Origin: Hofstenia miamia
Taxonomy: Eukaryota; Xenacoelomorpha; Acoela; Hofsteniidae
NCBI GenBank assembly: GCA_900660155.1
Contig: CABFPE010000117.1
Location: forward strand, 934,516 to 998,515
Reading direction: 5' to 3'
Length of the DNA: 64,000 nt
Position numbers and translations under genes: made by a program. Position 1 is the stretch's first letter, and each line of letters opens with the position of its first letter. Of this stretch, positions 47,978-59,200 are shown one piece after another. The notes beneath the pieces are model-generated. The model worked only from the letters and a program-made list of their open reading frames with translations. It was not told the origin of the DNA and ran no database searches.

Positions 47978-48280
47978 TTACTGCTGCTTACACTCTGGTG
48001 GTTTTTCAGGGTTTCTGTCAAGATTTTGTTCACCATTGTGAGCTTCTAAAATATCATCGTCGTCATCTTCAATATCAGAAAATTCAGAATCCTCATCCTC
48101 TTCCACTTCAAGGTCAATGTCACCAACAAAATATCCAACAGCAAATGGAATCACCCGATCTCTTAATGTGTAGCCAATCTCACAATGCTCTTCAAATGAC
48201 AAAGAAACATCGTCCTCACTTTGAGTATCATCATCTTCGGTACAATCACAGAAAAAATTGAAAAATGAATCCTGCTTAAC
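47978..48280 (-). CDS. nap1l: NAP1-like coding exon 5, last
   Basis: 303 bases including the stop, acceptor AG at 48282-48281. Encodes VKQDSFFNFF, the FEEHCEIGYTLRDRVIP strand-helix, a run of Asp and Glu, and the PPECKQQ end. Confidence 0.93.
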   Translation of the reverse strand, partial: VKQDSFFNFFCDCTEDDDTQSEDDVSLSFEEHCEIGYTLRDRVIPFAVGYFVGDIDLEVEEDEDSEFSDIEDDDDDILEAHNGEQNLDRNPEKPPECKQQ

Positions 48281-51200
48281 CTAAAAGACTTGTATGAAAA
48301 CAACAACAATATGGTTAATATCCGGGAATAACTACCATAGTTGTGTCATAGAAACTTCTAATAGTAAAATGTGCACATATGTAAAATTGCTAAAACGGAA
48401 AATCCGCCACAATTTCAATCATGATATTGATGAAAAAATAACCTTGGCAATTTTTCAAAATTCATTTTATGTATCAGAGTCGAATAAGATCATTTAATGA
48501 AATAGCAAACCTTTTGTGAAATAGTTTTTACACTGCCACTTTTTTTATTTTTACTCTTTTTCTTAATAGTTTTCACAGTAAGATCACGACCAGGTTTCCA
48601 ATCAATGGCCGTTGACGAACATCGCACTGCTACTGGCCCACAATACGAGATGATCTCATGCTCAGACTTTTCAAAGTAAGATTTTGTTATTGAAGAATTG
48701 GTGAAATAGCCATTATCTAAACCAGCATCTACTTGAGAAAATCAACACAAAATAGCATATTTCAATAATCAATAGATGTATTTTGTTTATACAAACTAGA
48801 AACATGCCACACAAACACTTCACGTACTTTAATATACAAGCACATTATATGTGTTGTCTTGAGAAGTTACACGATAAACGTCAATAAATGTACACATCAA
48901 AATTAAATCGTTTGCATAAAATACTTTCGTGTGTTTCTTATTCATAAATTGAGTGAATAATGAAATTTATCTAGGCAGTAAATATATTTCATATATACAA
49001 ATATTTCGCATTTAAAACGGGCACATTTTTAATTTTTTTATCACTTTAGATATGTTACATATGCATACATACACAGACACACACAACATAATAATTTGAA
49101 TAAAAATTACAAAGGACCCGAAACGTTCAATTTTCCTTGTGACAATGAGCCCTTGCTCGTACAGAGCCATTTTTGCTTTTTTTGCGATTTTTTACTAATA
49201 TGTACTAAAATACAATATATAATATTGTTTGAGCTACTTGTAAAAAATTTTTACTGTGGCGGGAATTTTTTTTCCAATCGGGCCCTTTGTAACACCTTCA
49301 CATATATGGGCCCTTTGTAACAACTTAAACTGATTAAACTTAATTATGCTGTTGCATTCATTTTGGATCATGGCCAAACAACATTTATTTGTTTTTTATT
49401 GGTTTTAAGTTAAGAATTGTTTATTTCAGGGATTCACTATGAAGTTTTCCCCACAGATTCCCAATCCTTAATTTCTAGTAAATTAATTTCCATTAAACTG
49501 ATTTTGAGATTCAATTACCTCTCAATTAGTGCTGCATTTGAACTAAGCATTTTAAGAACTCAATTTACATAACTTCAATAAGCTGCAAGTGTTATACTTG
49601 CAAGTTGCAACACTTGTGGGGTTATTTCAACAATGCCAAATGGGGTCTACACATATGTATATGATTCAAAATTCCACAGGAACCCACAAATGGGGGGTCC
49701 ATAAAAAACAGACTTCAGATCAGAGTTGCACACCAGCCTGCAGGCTTTACAGGCCGGCCGGCTACAGGCCATAATTTTGCAGGCTTTACCGGCCATAATT
49801 AAAAAAGAATTGAGTGGTTTCTCTTAATTACATATTAACCTTTTATATTAAGGTAAATACTGTAACGAATGTAGCCACTGTAAGTAACTTTAATGTGAAA
49901 GTGAATCCAGTGAAGAAGGAATGTCTCTTACTAGGTGCATGTGATACTATGGAAAATGCATAGAGAAGTAAGTCGTAGTAAGGAAATAACTTCAACACGT
50001 AGTGGCATCTACCCTCCATAAAATACATGAAAACAGGCCAACCTGTTGGTCAGAAGTTTGCAGACCATCCGGTGGACTCGGAGCCGTCAAAATCTGCTGG
50101 CCTGTGAAACACTGCTTTAGATTGCTCTATACTGATTAATTAATCCGCATATTACTACTTTAGCTACATAAAGAATTTTGATACACACACAATAATCATG
50201 TAATTTTTGAAAATAATCTGATTATTTGATTACTTAAATTTTCACACAACTAACTTCTCTTGCTCAACATTAGGTATAATATGCCCAGATCAGTCTGTAT
50301 TTAAGAGTATCAGACTGTTAATATAGAGTCAAATTGAAAAAAAGCAATGATTTTTTCTATGATTGTAGACTCAATTTCTAGCTTTTGTTTGGCTACTTAA
50401 AACCTTTAAGGAAACATGGAATTATTTTTAATGACATTTGGATACCTCATTGCACCAGCAAATTTAAAAATGAAAAAATTTTTTTTTCATAGAATATGTT
50501 ACAAAGCGCCCTCGGTGTTACAAAGGGTCCATATATGTGGCAAATTTTACAAAGGGCCATTTAATTTGAAACTATGATTACAAAGGGCCCATATATATAT
50601 ATATATATATATTCGCAATTTGTAACATACAAATGGTGAATCTTCATTACAAACGACGAATTCTGAAAAATTGTGTTGCAAACGACGGATTGCTTTTTTG
50701 GGCTTTAAAATTGAGGAGCATGCAAAATCTTTAAAGTTTTCTAGTAAATATATCTCAGTACCCTCTCAACAATATATCCCACTGGATTAATGGCTCTAAA
50801 AATTTAAAATGAAATTTTTTTTGCTGGTTTTCACAGATATTCGTCTTTTACAATATCTCAGCAAATAATGCTTGGATTGACTTCACACCTAGTTCATTAG
50901 CTCCCAAATAAAAAACTACATCTGCTAAAGTCCTTTAAAGATTTATAGGATATGGACTAATTTGTTTTTATTTTGAAATTTCGTTTAACAACCCACAGCT
51001 GTTCTTGACTCTATATTTTCGGGAATAATTGTTATTATCTCAGTCAATAACGCTTGGAGCACCTAGTTCATTAGTTACCAAATTAAATACGAAATAATGA
51101 AGACTTCCATATACCTTCAAAAAAGCGACAGCATTCACGCGTTTAGTAATAGTTGGAAATTCGTTTTCAAAATGATATTACGTAATTATAAAAACCGATT

Positions 51201-52290
51201 TAAGTTTTGGAAAAGTTTAGGAAATTGGACGTATAAAAAACTTTTCTTGCGATTATTTCGATCGAGTTTTGAGAATTCAATGAAATTCCTATTTATAAAA
51301 TACGAATTCGAAAAATTACAAATTATTTACATTAGATAAACACTTTTAATGGAATAAACAAAACTATCCATTGCGAAACACGAAATTTGGAATTATACTA
51401 AAATATAAATATAAAATGGACGATTAATGAGATTGTCTAATTGTAATAATAAACTAGCTTCAGCGATAGATAAAATATTGCGATGGAATTGGTGCATGCA
51501 ATGTCATGGAAATGCGTGATAAAATGGTGATTAGCACAACATTTGACTTACCCTCATTGAATATAAATTCCAAAGTAAAGCCGTTGTTTGTAAAAGTAAC
51601 AACAATATCATTAAGGCACTGGAGTACTGCTTCGTCCTGGACAGTTAGACAAGAACCAATACAATGCACTCGCTGAAGAGCAGTCAACCAAAAATTTGGG
51701 ATTCCCTTTACATTTGAGGTAAAGGCTTTATCTTTTATTAGGGGTGAACTAAAATTCTTATTTAAAAACATGACATTTGAAAACACGTTATATGTATAAA
51801 CCTCTGCAATTTAGAGCTTACTTTTCAGTTTTGTCCTCATTGTGTTCCCATTCACATTCACTGTCAGTTGGTTCTACGGCACCACTCACAATATCAGCGC
51901 GTTTTTCCATTAATGGAACACGAAGTTGGCAATACCTGGCAGTAAGTTGATGTAACTCGTTGTCGAACTGTGCCTGTATTGAGTTGCAGCTGATCTAAAT
52001 ATGTGTCATTAGTAAAATTCAAAATATGTATATTCCGATTTTCAATAAAAATGGTATTAAAGCGCTACCTGCAAATTTCTTAGAGCATTTACTCGTCGTC
52101 TCTCATGAGCGGGTAATGAAGCGAGGAAAATTTCGGGTGGAGGTCTTTCCTTAATTCTACCCCATTGATCAACACTAGCCGAACCGTCTGATATTGCAGA
52201 ATCAGATTTCAGAGAATTGGAGAGATTAGCAGTGTTTGCGGATGTTTTAATCGAAATGGGCTCAGCCACATCCCCCTTTCCAGCAATCAT
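47978..52290 (-). CDS. nap1l: Nucleosome assembly protein 1-like, five coding exons
   Basis: Coding exons 52290-52069, 51994-51822, 51748-51552, 48728-48511 and 48280-47978 total 1113 bases (370 residues plus stop). Each junction has AG and GT and the phases agree. NAP1 proteins are acidic histone chaperones that carry H2A-H2B and shuttle between cytoplasm and nucleus. Landmarks are RRVNALRNLQ (residues 65-74), VEPTDSECEW (exon 2), KGIPNFWLTAL (exon 3, start of the core), NGYFTNSSITK and VKTIKKKSKNKK (exon 4), and DSFFNFF and IGYTLRDRVIPFAVGYF (exon 5). An acidic tail and a C-terminal CKQQ, a farnesylation-type end in this family, follow. Lengths near 390 residues are usual. The start ATG (52290) is in an exon whose acceptor lies at about 52309, so a 5' untranslated exon lies further upstream. 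The core is diverged from vertebrate forms but intact. Confidence 0.93.
48511..48728 (-). CDS. nap1l: NAP1-like coding exon 4
   Basis: 218 bases. The acceptor could be 48730-48729 or three bases upstream (TAG or AAG|TAG), which would add one residue. Encodes NGYFTNSSITKSYFEKSEHE and AIDWKPGRDLTVKTIKKKS. Separated from exon 3 by a 2.8-kb intron full of inserted elements. Confidence 0.9.
49270..50640. repeat. Element B: sister of element A with a GGGCCCTTTGTAAC motif
   Basis: At least six motif copies: forward at 49280-49293 and 49308-49321, and reverse at about 50498-50511, 50517-50530, 50548-50559 and 50578-50590. Spacing and context (CATATAT before, TTGTAACATACAAA after the right group) match element A at 1-1200, but the core is GGGCCC instead of GGTGTT. 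It lies inside the NAP1-like intron between exons 3 and 4. A hAT-type MITE is inserted at 49721. Boundaries are approximate. Confidence 0.6.
49721..50114. mobile_element. 394-bp hAT-type MITE nested in element B
   Basis: The element starts CAGAGTTGCACACCAGC and ends GCTGGCCTGTGAAACACTG, an imperfect inverted pair with the CAG-CTG ends of hAT elements. The target duplication is 8 bases, CTTCAGAT against CTTTAGAT (49713-49720 and 50115-50122), with one mismatch. Palindromic GCAGGCTTTACAGGCC-like repeats sit near the left end. No coding. Confidence 0.75.
50641..51551. other. NAP1-like intron remainder, no other element seen
   Basis: It begins with CGACGA-type variants of the subterminal motif (about 50655-50690). 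The rest is AT-rich with no coding signal. Confidence 0.35.
51552..51748 (-). CDS. nap1l: NAP1-like coding exon 3
   Basis: 197 bases, 1+195+1 in phase. Encodes GIPNFWLTALQRVHCIGSC, DEAVLQCLNDIVVTF and FTLEFIFNE, the first strands of the histone-binding core. Confidence 0.92.
51822..51994 (-). CDS. nap1l: NAP1-like coding exon 2
   Basis: 173 bases, acceptor AG at 51996-51995, donor GT at 51821-51820, ends with two bases of a split codon. Encodes the long dimerisation helix region (QAQFDNELHQLTARYCQL) and EPTDSECEW. Confidence 0.9.
52069..52290 (-). CDS. nap1l: NAP1-like coding exon 1
   Basis: 74 codons from ATG, phase 0 at the donor (CTTTGCAG-like end, GT at 52068-52067). Acidic and Ser-rich N-terminus, then LPAHERRRVNALRNLQ. 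An acceptor TTTTCAG upstream (about 52309) shows that the exon has a 5' untranslated start. Confidence 0.9.
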
Positions 52291-52309
52291 AATATGCTGG
52301 ATATGAACT

Positions 52310-53219
52310 CTGAAAATATAACAACTTTATACAAGAGCAGTAACAAACAATTAAAATATAATCTGCGTTTACATTAATGTGCAACATTTTCGGTTCAATT
52401 TTTACTAATAAACAAATTTTTATTAGCGAAATAAAAAATCTTTTGAACAAGTGGTCAATGACAAACTTATGTACAACTCACAAATATAAATGAAAAACTT
52501 CTTTGTTATAACCATTTGAGGATCATAATGAACTTGAAGCTGCTTTAATAGTAGGAAGCACCTTATCGCCAAAAATAAATTTTGAAATGCATATATGATG
52601 CTACACTAGAGTGATACATATATGTATCTGCAACCCCTAAGGAGTCCATCAATGATTGCAAAAAATTAATGGCAAGAAACTAGGCCCAAGCCAATATTTT
52701 TCACACACATGGGTCGACAAACACTCCTTTTAACCACATCATTCGCTAATTATATTAATTTCCAAATTAATGATCAGATTGATCAAATAGGAACATCATA
52801 CTCAATTAAAAAACAAAAAGTTTGAACAATTTGGCTCAAACTTTATAAAAATAGTAACTTGACATTATTCTTAGATTAATCATGCAAAATAAAAATTTGT
52901 TTATGTGATACATATACGTACCCCGAGCCTCAAATGTTTTAAGGAATGCTTTTTACAGATGACATTTATATCGAATTAAAACTGTTATCAATATCGAATA
53001 CTATGCAAACAGCAATAGAGACAATGTTCTAAACTAATATGATGAAATCACAAATGCAATTAATGCATAAACGTGTAGTTTATATCACAAACTATCACAT
53101 GTTCAAAACTTTAATTTTAAATTAATTCAATAAAAGAACGACTGCCATTTGCATCTCTACAATTAAGCAGTGGGTGTGCAAAACAATATTTGAAGCGTAT
53201 ATATTCAATAATTGAGTCT
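52310..53219. other. Spacer between the NAP1-like and RPL35A genes
   Basis: About 0.9 kb. It should hold the promoter or 5' exon of the NAP1-like gene and the 3' untranslated end of RPL35A. I see no clear AATAAA or core promoter. Confidence 0.35.
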
Positions 53220-53243
53220 TTATATACGTGAAGGATACATCAT
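53220..53243 (-). CDS. RPL35A: RPL35A coding exon 4, only eight codons
   Basis: Acceptor TTTTAG (AG at 53245-53244), then MMYPSRI and TAA. The peptide matches the invariant end of the family (MLYPSRI in animals). Easy to miss because it lies 3.75 kb from exon 3. Confidence 0.9.
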   Translation of the reverse strand: MMYPSRI

Positions 53244-56200
53244 CTAAAATATATAGGTTAAATATCGACACAATAGTAAATGAATACCTGACATATAAAA
53301 TAGTTTATTAACAAGTAAATTTATTAATATAGTGTTATGATATTTGTAATAAAGAATATGATGCTCGAGATTTCCGTTCAGAATTGGAGCACACCCCTAT
53401 CTATCTTTTGGTAGGGCAATGTTAGAGACTTGAAATTTGGGATTGTAGTAGTACTAGATAGGATGAAAAATTCTTACTACTATTTTTATATTGACGTGAC
53501 AAAATATTTAGAAAATTTGCGTTTTTTGACACCAAACATGGCCCTGCCCTGATTGGCAGAACCTATAAAGGTTAACAAATGAAAATGTTCTATAAGAAAT
53601 AGAATGTAAGCTAGCTCTACATATCGACTTTGTCTAAGTAAAAGGTGGTATGTGGCCAAATAATTGGAAATGAGTTAATTGGTTGAGAACAATGTAGAGT
53701 TGACAATGTTTATTTTGCAATTGGAGGTAAGAAGCATCCTTAACACTAAGCTGTTTTATATATGAAATCGATTTTCATGACCTAGACAATGACGATATAA
53801 AGGTTGGTTATAGTTAAGAAAGGTTTAAATTGTTTATTTTTTTTACTATTTTCAACGATGCAATACACATTAAAAGATGCGGAATGCCATGGTCTTTTAT
53901 GATTCACAACTAGAGATAACTGCTGTACAGGTTTTGGAAAATTATTTCCACAGCAGAGAAAAAACTTCACCACCAATCACTGCAATGTCCGTTTTTTACC
54001 GCAACAATGTTGATTTTTATCTTCGTAGGAAACAGACATTTCTGAATTGTTTTTAGGGTTTTCGATTATCCGTAGCAAAGCTTAAAAACAATTTCTTAGG
54101 TATTTTATCAATTCGTTCAATTTTATTAGAATAGAATCAAATTTTTCATGAAATATGTAAAAATTACTTTTAATATTTTGAATGTGAAGTCTCTTAGTAT
54201 TGCTTCGGAAACAGTTTTTTGAGAAATATTTAGATCTTAAAACAAAACACGTTATCTGTATAACGTTCATGCCATCGCAAGTCGTTTTAATTCTACCGTT
54301 AATCACCGCAATTTTATAAATCGCTACCGCGGTATTACCGCACCGCACTCATCTATTCACAACATATATTGATGCATTTGCAGAATATCCTTTTGGTTTT
54401 ATTGCTGTAATTTTGCGTTTTATTTACATTTAATTTACTAATTTACGTTTTCTTACCATTCTTTGATTTTTGAAATCTCATGAGATTAGATTAATACTTT
54501 ATTAATTTCAGTATGGTGTTGGCGCAGTAAATGAAGCTTACCTACAATGCAGATTTTTCAAACTCGGAATGCATTCTGGATTCAAAGATTTTTCTATTTT
54601 TATCAAAAAAAATTACAAGAGAATGGTCAGAACGGCTCTCAAAAAATAGCCATGTTGAAGACGAATGTAGATGAAAGCTTTCTGAAACACTCAATCAAAA
54701 TCAGGGATCGCAGGGCAACATACACAACACGGATGGCGAAATTAAAGTGCATATGTGCAAACGGCGAGAAGCGTTTCATTACGTCTGATGATCCTAAAAT
54801 CAGGACTCGCGACGACTGGAAGCTATTTAAAGATCGGTCTGAAAGACTGGCTGTTTTGGTTATTCCTATGATACCGTGATCGAGATTTGAGGTAAAAATT
54901 TTTAGATATTAGCATTAGGAATCTTTACCAGTCCAATGTGGTTTTGTTTATGGATAAAATGGAGTGGGCCGAACAAACTACTTTGACAAAGCAAGTCAAC
55001 GGGACAAACCCCAGTCCGGGAAATGAAAATCTGTGGCTCTTAAAGAAGATGCCAAACACCTTACTGCTTTTGAAATGTCGGGTAAACTATATGAATTTAA
55101 TGTGATGGCCTTTGGACTGTGCAAAGCACCTTTCTCCAAGAGGATGACGAACATTGTTTTAGCCGGTCTACCTGCTCTTCCCTATATAGAAGACATCGTT
55201 ATTGCATCAACTTCATTCGAAAACCATCTCCGAGACTCAAAACTGGACTTAGAACGATTAAAGAATACGGGTTGTAAACAAATAGAACTGTGGTATGTGT
55301 TCAACATCATATATTGGGGAAACAAGACGACAAGGATTAAAGAACATCTTAAGGACCACTTCAAATCTGAAATTTATTCTCATTACCATCAGCCAAAGAA
55401 AGAAAATTTTAATATTATTACAAAGACCAATTACACCAATTATTATAAAGGAATGCAACATCAATCTACTAAATAAACAATTACATCATTTGAAAACATC
55501 TATTCTAAAACCATGTTTAATTTTCCTCAATTTTATCACTGACGAAGCTAAGATTATGTAGCGATTTAAATAAATTTAGTTTTATATGGAATATGCATTT
55601 TGCATATACTATCGACCTCCATATTTAATATAATTAAGTTCGAGTTTTATTTTAGGAAAAAGTGCGATTCCCTCAAAATGCTTACATACTTCGACCGGTT
55701 TCCCGTGCAACACAATGTTTTTGCATTTTCCATTTGAGCACAAACAAGACATATGGTATTTCTTTGGTGTATCTTTCCCTTCTGATCTGTCTCTCCCTGC
55801 AAATTTTTCTCCTCATCATACTCATCTTGGAGGTCAACTTGCTGCAAAATTAAATTGTCCAGGATATGTGCCCTCGGGTCTCCGCAAAGCTAATTCCTCG
55901 CTCTTTGCCCTCTTCCGCAATGTTCCCTTTAATTTCCAGTCTGCTGAGAAACTCTCTTTGGTCAAGTCCATTCTTCGCGCCATGCTTTTCTACGCTTCTC
56001 CCGGTCGGTGGCATTCTCGTGCATTTCCCATTCCATGGAACAGTTCCAGAAGCTGGTGTTCAAATGGATCTCTCCCTTGCCATACAAAGACGCTTTTTTA
56101 AAATTCTCGACTATCTCGCTGTCGCTCTACTTTCATGCATATGATCTCTTCCTGTTCAATCGTTTGCGCACTCGCAAATTGGACCTTGATCTTTTTGATT

Positions 56201-59200
56201 TTATAAAGTTCTCTTATCTGAACTCCACTCGCACTGATGGTGTTGTCACGTTCTCCAATCGTCGTCCCAAAAAACATCGCACCTTTACTCGTTTTTCAAT
56301 TGTGCTTGTGCTGCTGCAAATTTCATCGTGACTTTTAACCCTCCAACGGCCATTGATTTTTTACCTAAGCCCGATTTTTAGAAATCTTTAATGTCTTTCC
56401 TCTTTGCAGAGCCCTTCTCCCACTTCGCCCATTCTTATATCTGCTACTACTCTATCTCCTGTGACTGTCAAAACGCTGCCGTAAAACTTGACTTTTGGTT
56501 TTTGTATAATCCTTCATTATTATTATTAAAAACTATTTAAGATTTATTCCTATATTTGTTTGCTTGCTTTGCTTTCATTGTCAAAATCATTAAAAAACAA
56601 GAATTTTTAAAATTTATTATGGAAAACATTATAAACACATTGTTCACTTCTACTAGAAGCAAAGATCAAACATTTCAAGATTGATTTTTGGTCAAAAATG
56701 ATTAAAAAATGAATTGGTTGCAATAACAACTGACAATTTTTGCATCACTTTTCTATTATATTTCGAAGACAAAGTTACGAAATATGTACATAAAAAGTTA
56801 CGAAAGAAACACGAGGGACCGAATAGGGTTAAAATAGTGTTATATGAAAATATGGTCCTAGAAAATATTTCTTTGAAAAAATGAGAAAATAAATGCAAAC
56901 AGTAAACAGCAATACCAACAAATATTCTAGAATATATACAACCCGCAAATCAGTATACGAAAATACAATATAAGTATAAAAATTAATGAAATCTTACAAT
57001 ACGAACGCGTTTTCCAATTGCACTTGATGGTAGATTTCTGCGAAATTTGGTCTGAACAACGCCAGAATTTCCATGGGGACGTAATACTTTCCCCCAAATC
57101 ACACGCAATGGCTTGCCACGAATTACCCTAAACAATAAATATTATCGGTTAATAACTGTTTGAGTCCTTTTTTGACCCCAGCCATATTCAATGCGCATTT
57201 TTTCCTTATTAACTGGTACTCAACAGCTGACTTTTCCTGAATTAATATCTAAGTTAATTCCTGAAATCACTGTCTCAAATATTATAAATTTGTATAGATA
57301 TTAGCTGAGTGTTTTTAGGGTCTTTTTTTTACTCCATAAGACGAGCATAATGAAAATTCCATTCAGGTGTTTTATCTTAATTTTTCTGAAAATTTGAAAC
57401 TGAAATCAATAATAGGCGACTCTGTGTTCACTACTATATATTAATTGACGTTCTTATTACCTTCACTAAGAAGGCACTATTTTCGCCTCTTTGTTTGGCA
57501 GTTTGTCTGTTTCTCAAGATATATATATATATTGGCGTAACTTACATTAATTTAAATTTTCAAATTGATCGCGATTTCCGTTTGGGAACTAGAGCGGGGT
57601 GTATATCAATGCATAAGTTTTACAAAAGAGGAAAATCTATATCATATTCATTGATTTACATATACAGAATTTTCACGAATTTCAACAGAAAATATCTGAA
57701 TGACTTTGCGTAATAGCGGGTCATAATCACAACTACTGTTCTATATATAGCGGAGGTATTTGTCGTCTGTGATTATGCTTGTTTTACATTGTTTGGGGGT
57801 CTTTGTTGACCCGTTATCAGCTATAATGCAAAGGAAATCTAGGTGATTATAAACGAAATTATTTTACTATTTTAAATTGAATTGCATTTGTGACTTTAGG
57901 TGGATCTATATATCTTGATCGGTATTTTAGAGTCAGTAATGAATAGAACCAACAAATATTTAATCTTTGTTTACATATTTGGTTCACATTTTGATAACAC
58001 GTATGTGAGCACATATTTCACCTGTTTTATCGACAAATGCATGCCTTGCCACATATTTCACCGCTTTAAACATATTGGGTAAAAGTCACTGGTTCTTTGA
58101 CAAATTGGGTTCCAGTAGATTTGGCACTTGCCTCGGATTGTTCTATCCAAAATTGCGATGAAGAAAAAACATTCAATAAATGTGGGGTTGTTCTGGCATA
58201 CCGCGGAACAATGCTTTCCAAAACAAGCTTTAATTTACCAATTTTTCCCACTAGAGTAAACAAATGACTGTTCGCTGAATTGGAGAAACTCCAAAATGTC
58301 GTGGATTCTTTTGCTAAAAGGATTTCTTCGCACAACCCTGAATTCGACGGAATAGTTACAAATCAGCTAGCGACAATTTTTTAAATATATTTTTGTGCTT
58401 AACTACAAAAAAGTTTCAACTAACATTCTTTACTATGTGCATGAGAAATTTCTAAGCTGAAATATTCTTTAAATCATTTTATTGAAGAGAGGTGCCACAT
58501 TTGTACAACCATGAACATTCTAACTTTTGCACAGCATGAAATACTAATTGCACATTCTGTGATGACATTTTCTTCTAATATTATCAACATACATCTTGTA
58601 TTAATTTTCAAAAAACCACTCTAAGATGGCATGGTGAACTTAATTATCTATTCTAATAAATTGTGACTGATTTTCAGAGGAAAAAGAGAACTGTTTTCAA
58701 AATTATCATGTGATGTTATTTTTTTTAGGTTTTTATATGACACTGATATATTTGCTTTTGATATAAGGATTTGCTCCTTGAATGTTTAATTTGGAAAAAT
58801 ATTGTACTCTTGTAAACCGTTGGCTACGTTATTTTATAGGTTATACCATAATAGTATTACTTAATACTCGTATTAGTTTAGTTGGTTGTTTCAAGGAAGA
58901 TATTTGATGAGAGAATTACTGTTTGCTGATACCTAAATTGAACCATCTAAAACGCTTTCTGCAATAGCTGCTTGGAAGTACAAAATTTACACCAACTCAA
59001 TTAAATTAAATTTTAGTTGAAATTCGAAATGATTTTGAATGAATTATTCTAATAAGTAAAAGTTGTGCTACAAATTTTTGGACATGATGGGCATTTATTC
59101 TTTTAATACGGATACATGCATATTTATAGGTAATAAAAAACGAATTCAGGCCCCTTCCTTTGAGTTTGTATTGTTTAACTAACTGCATTCAACTCCATGC

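Noticed and set aside
47998-48261. Plus-strand frame of 87 codons over 47998-48261
   Set aside because: It is the antisense shadow of NAP1-like exon 5.
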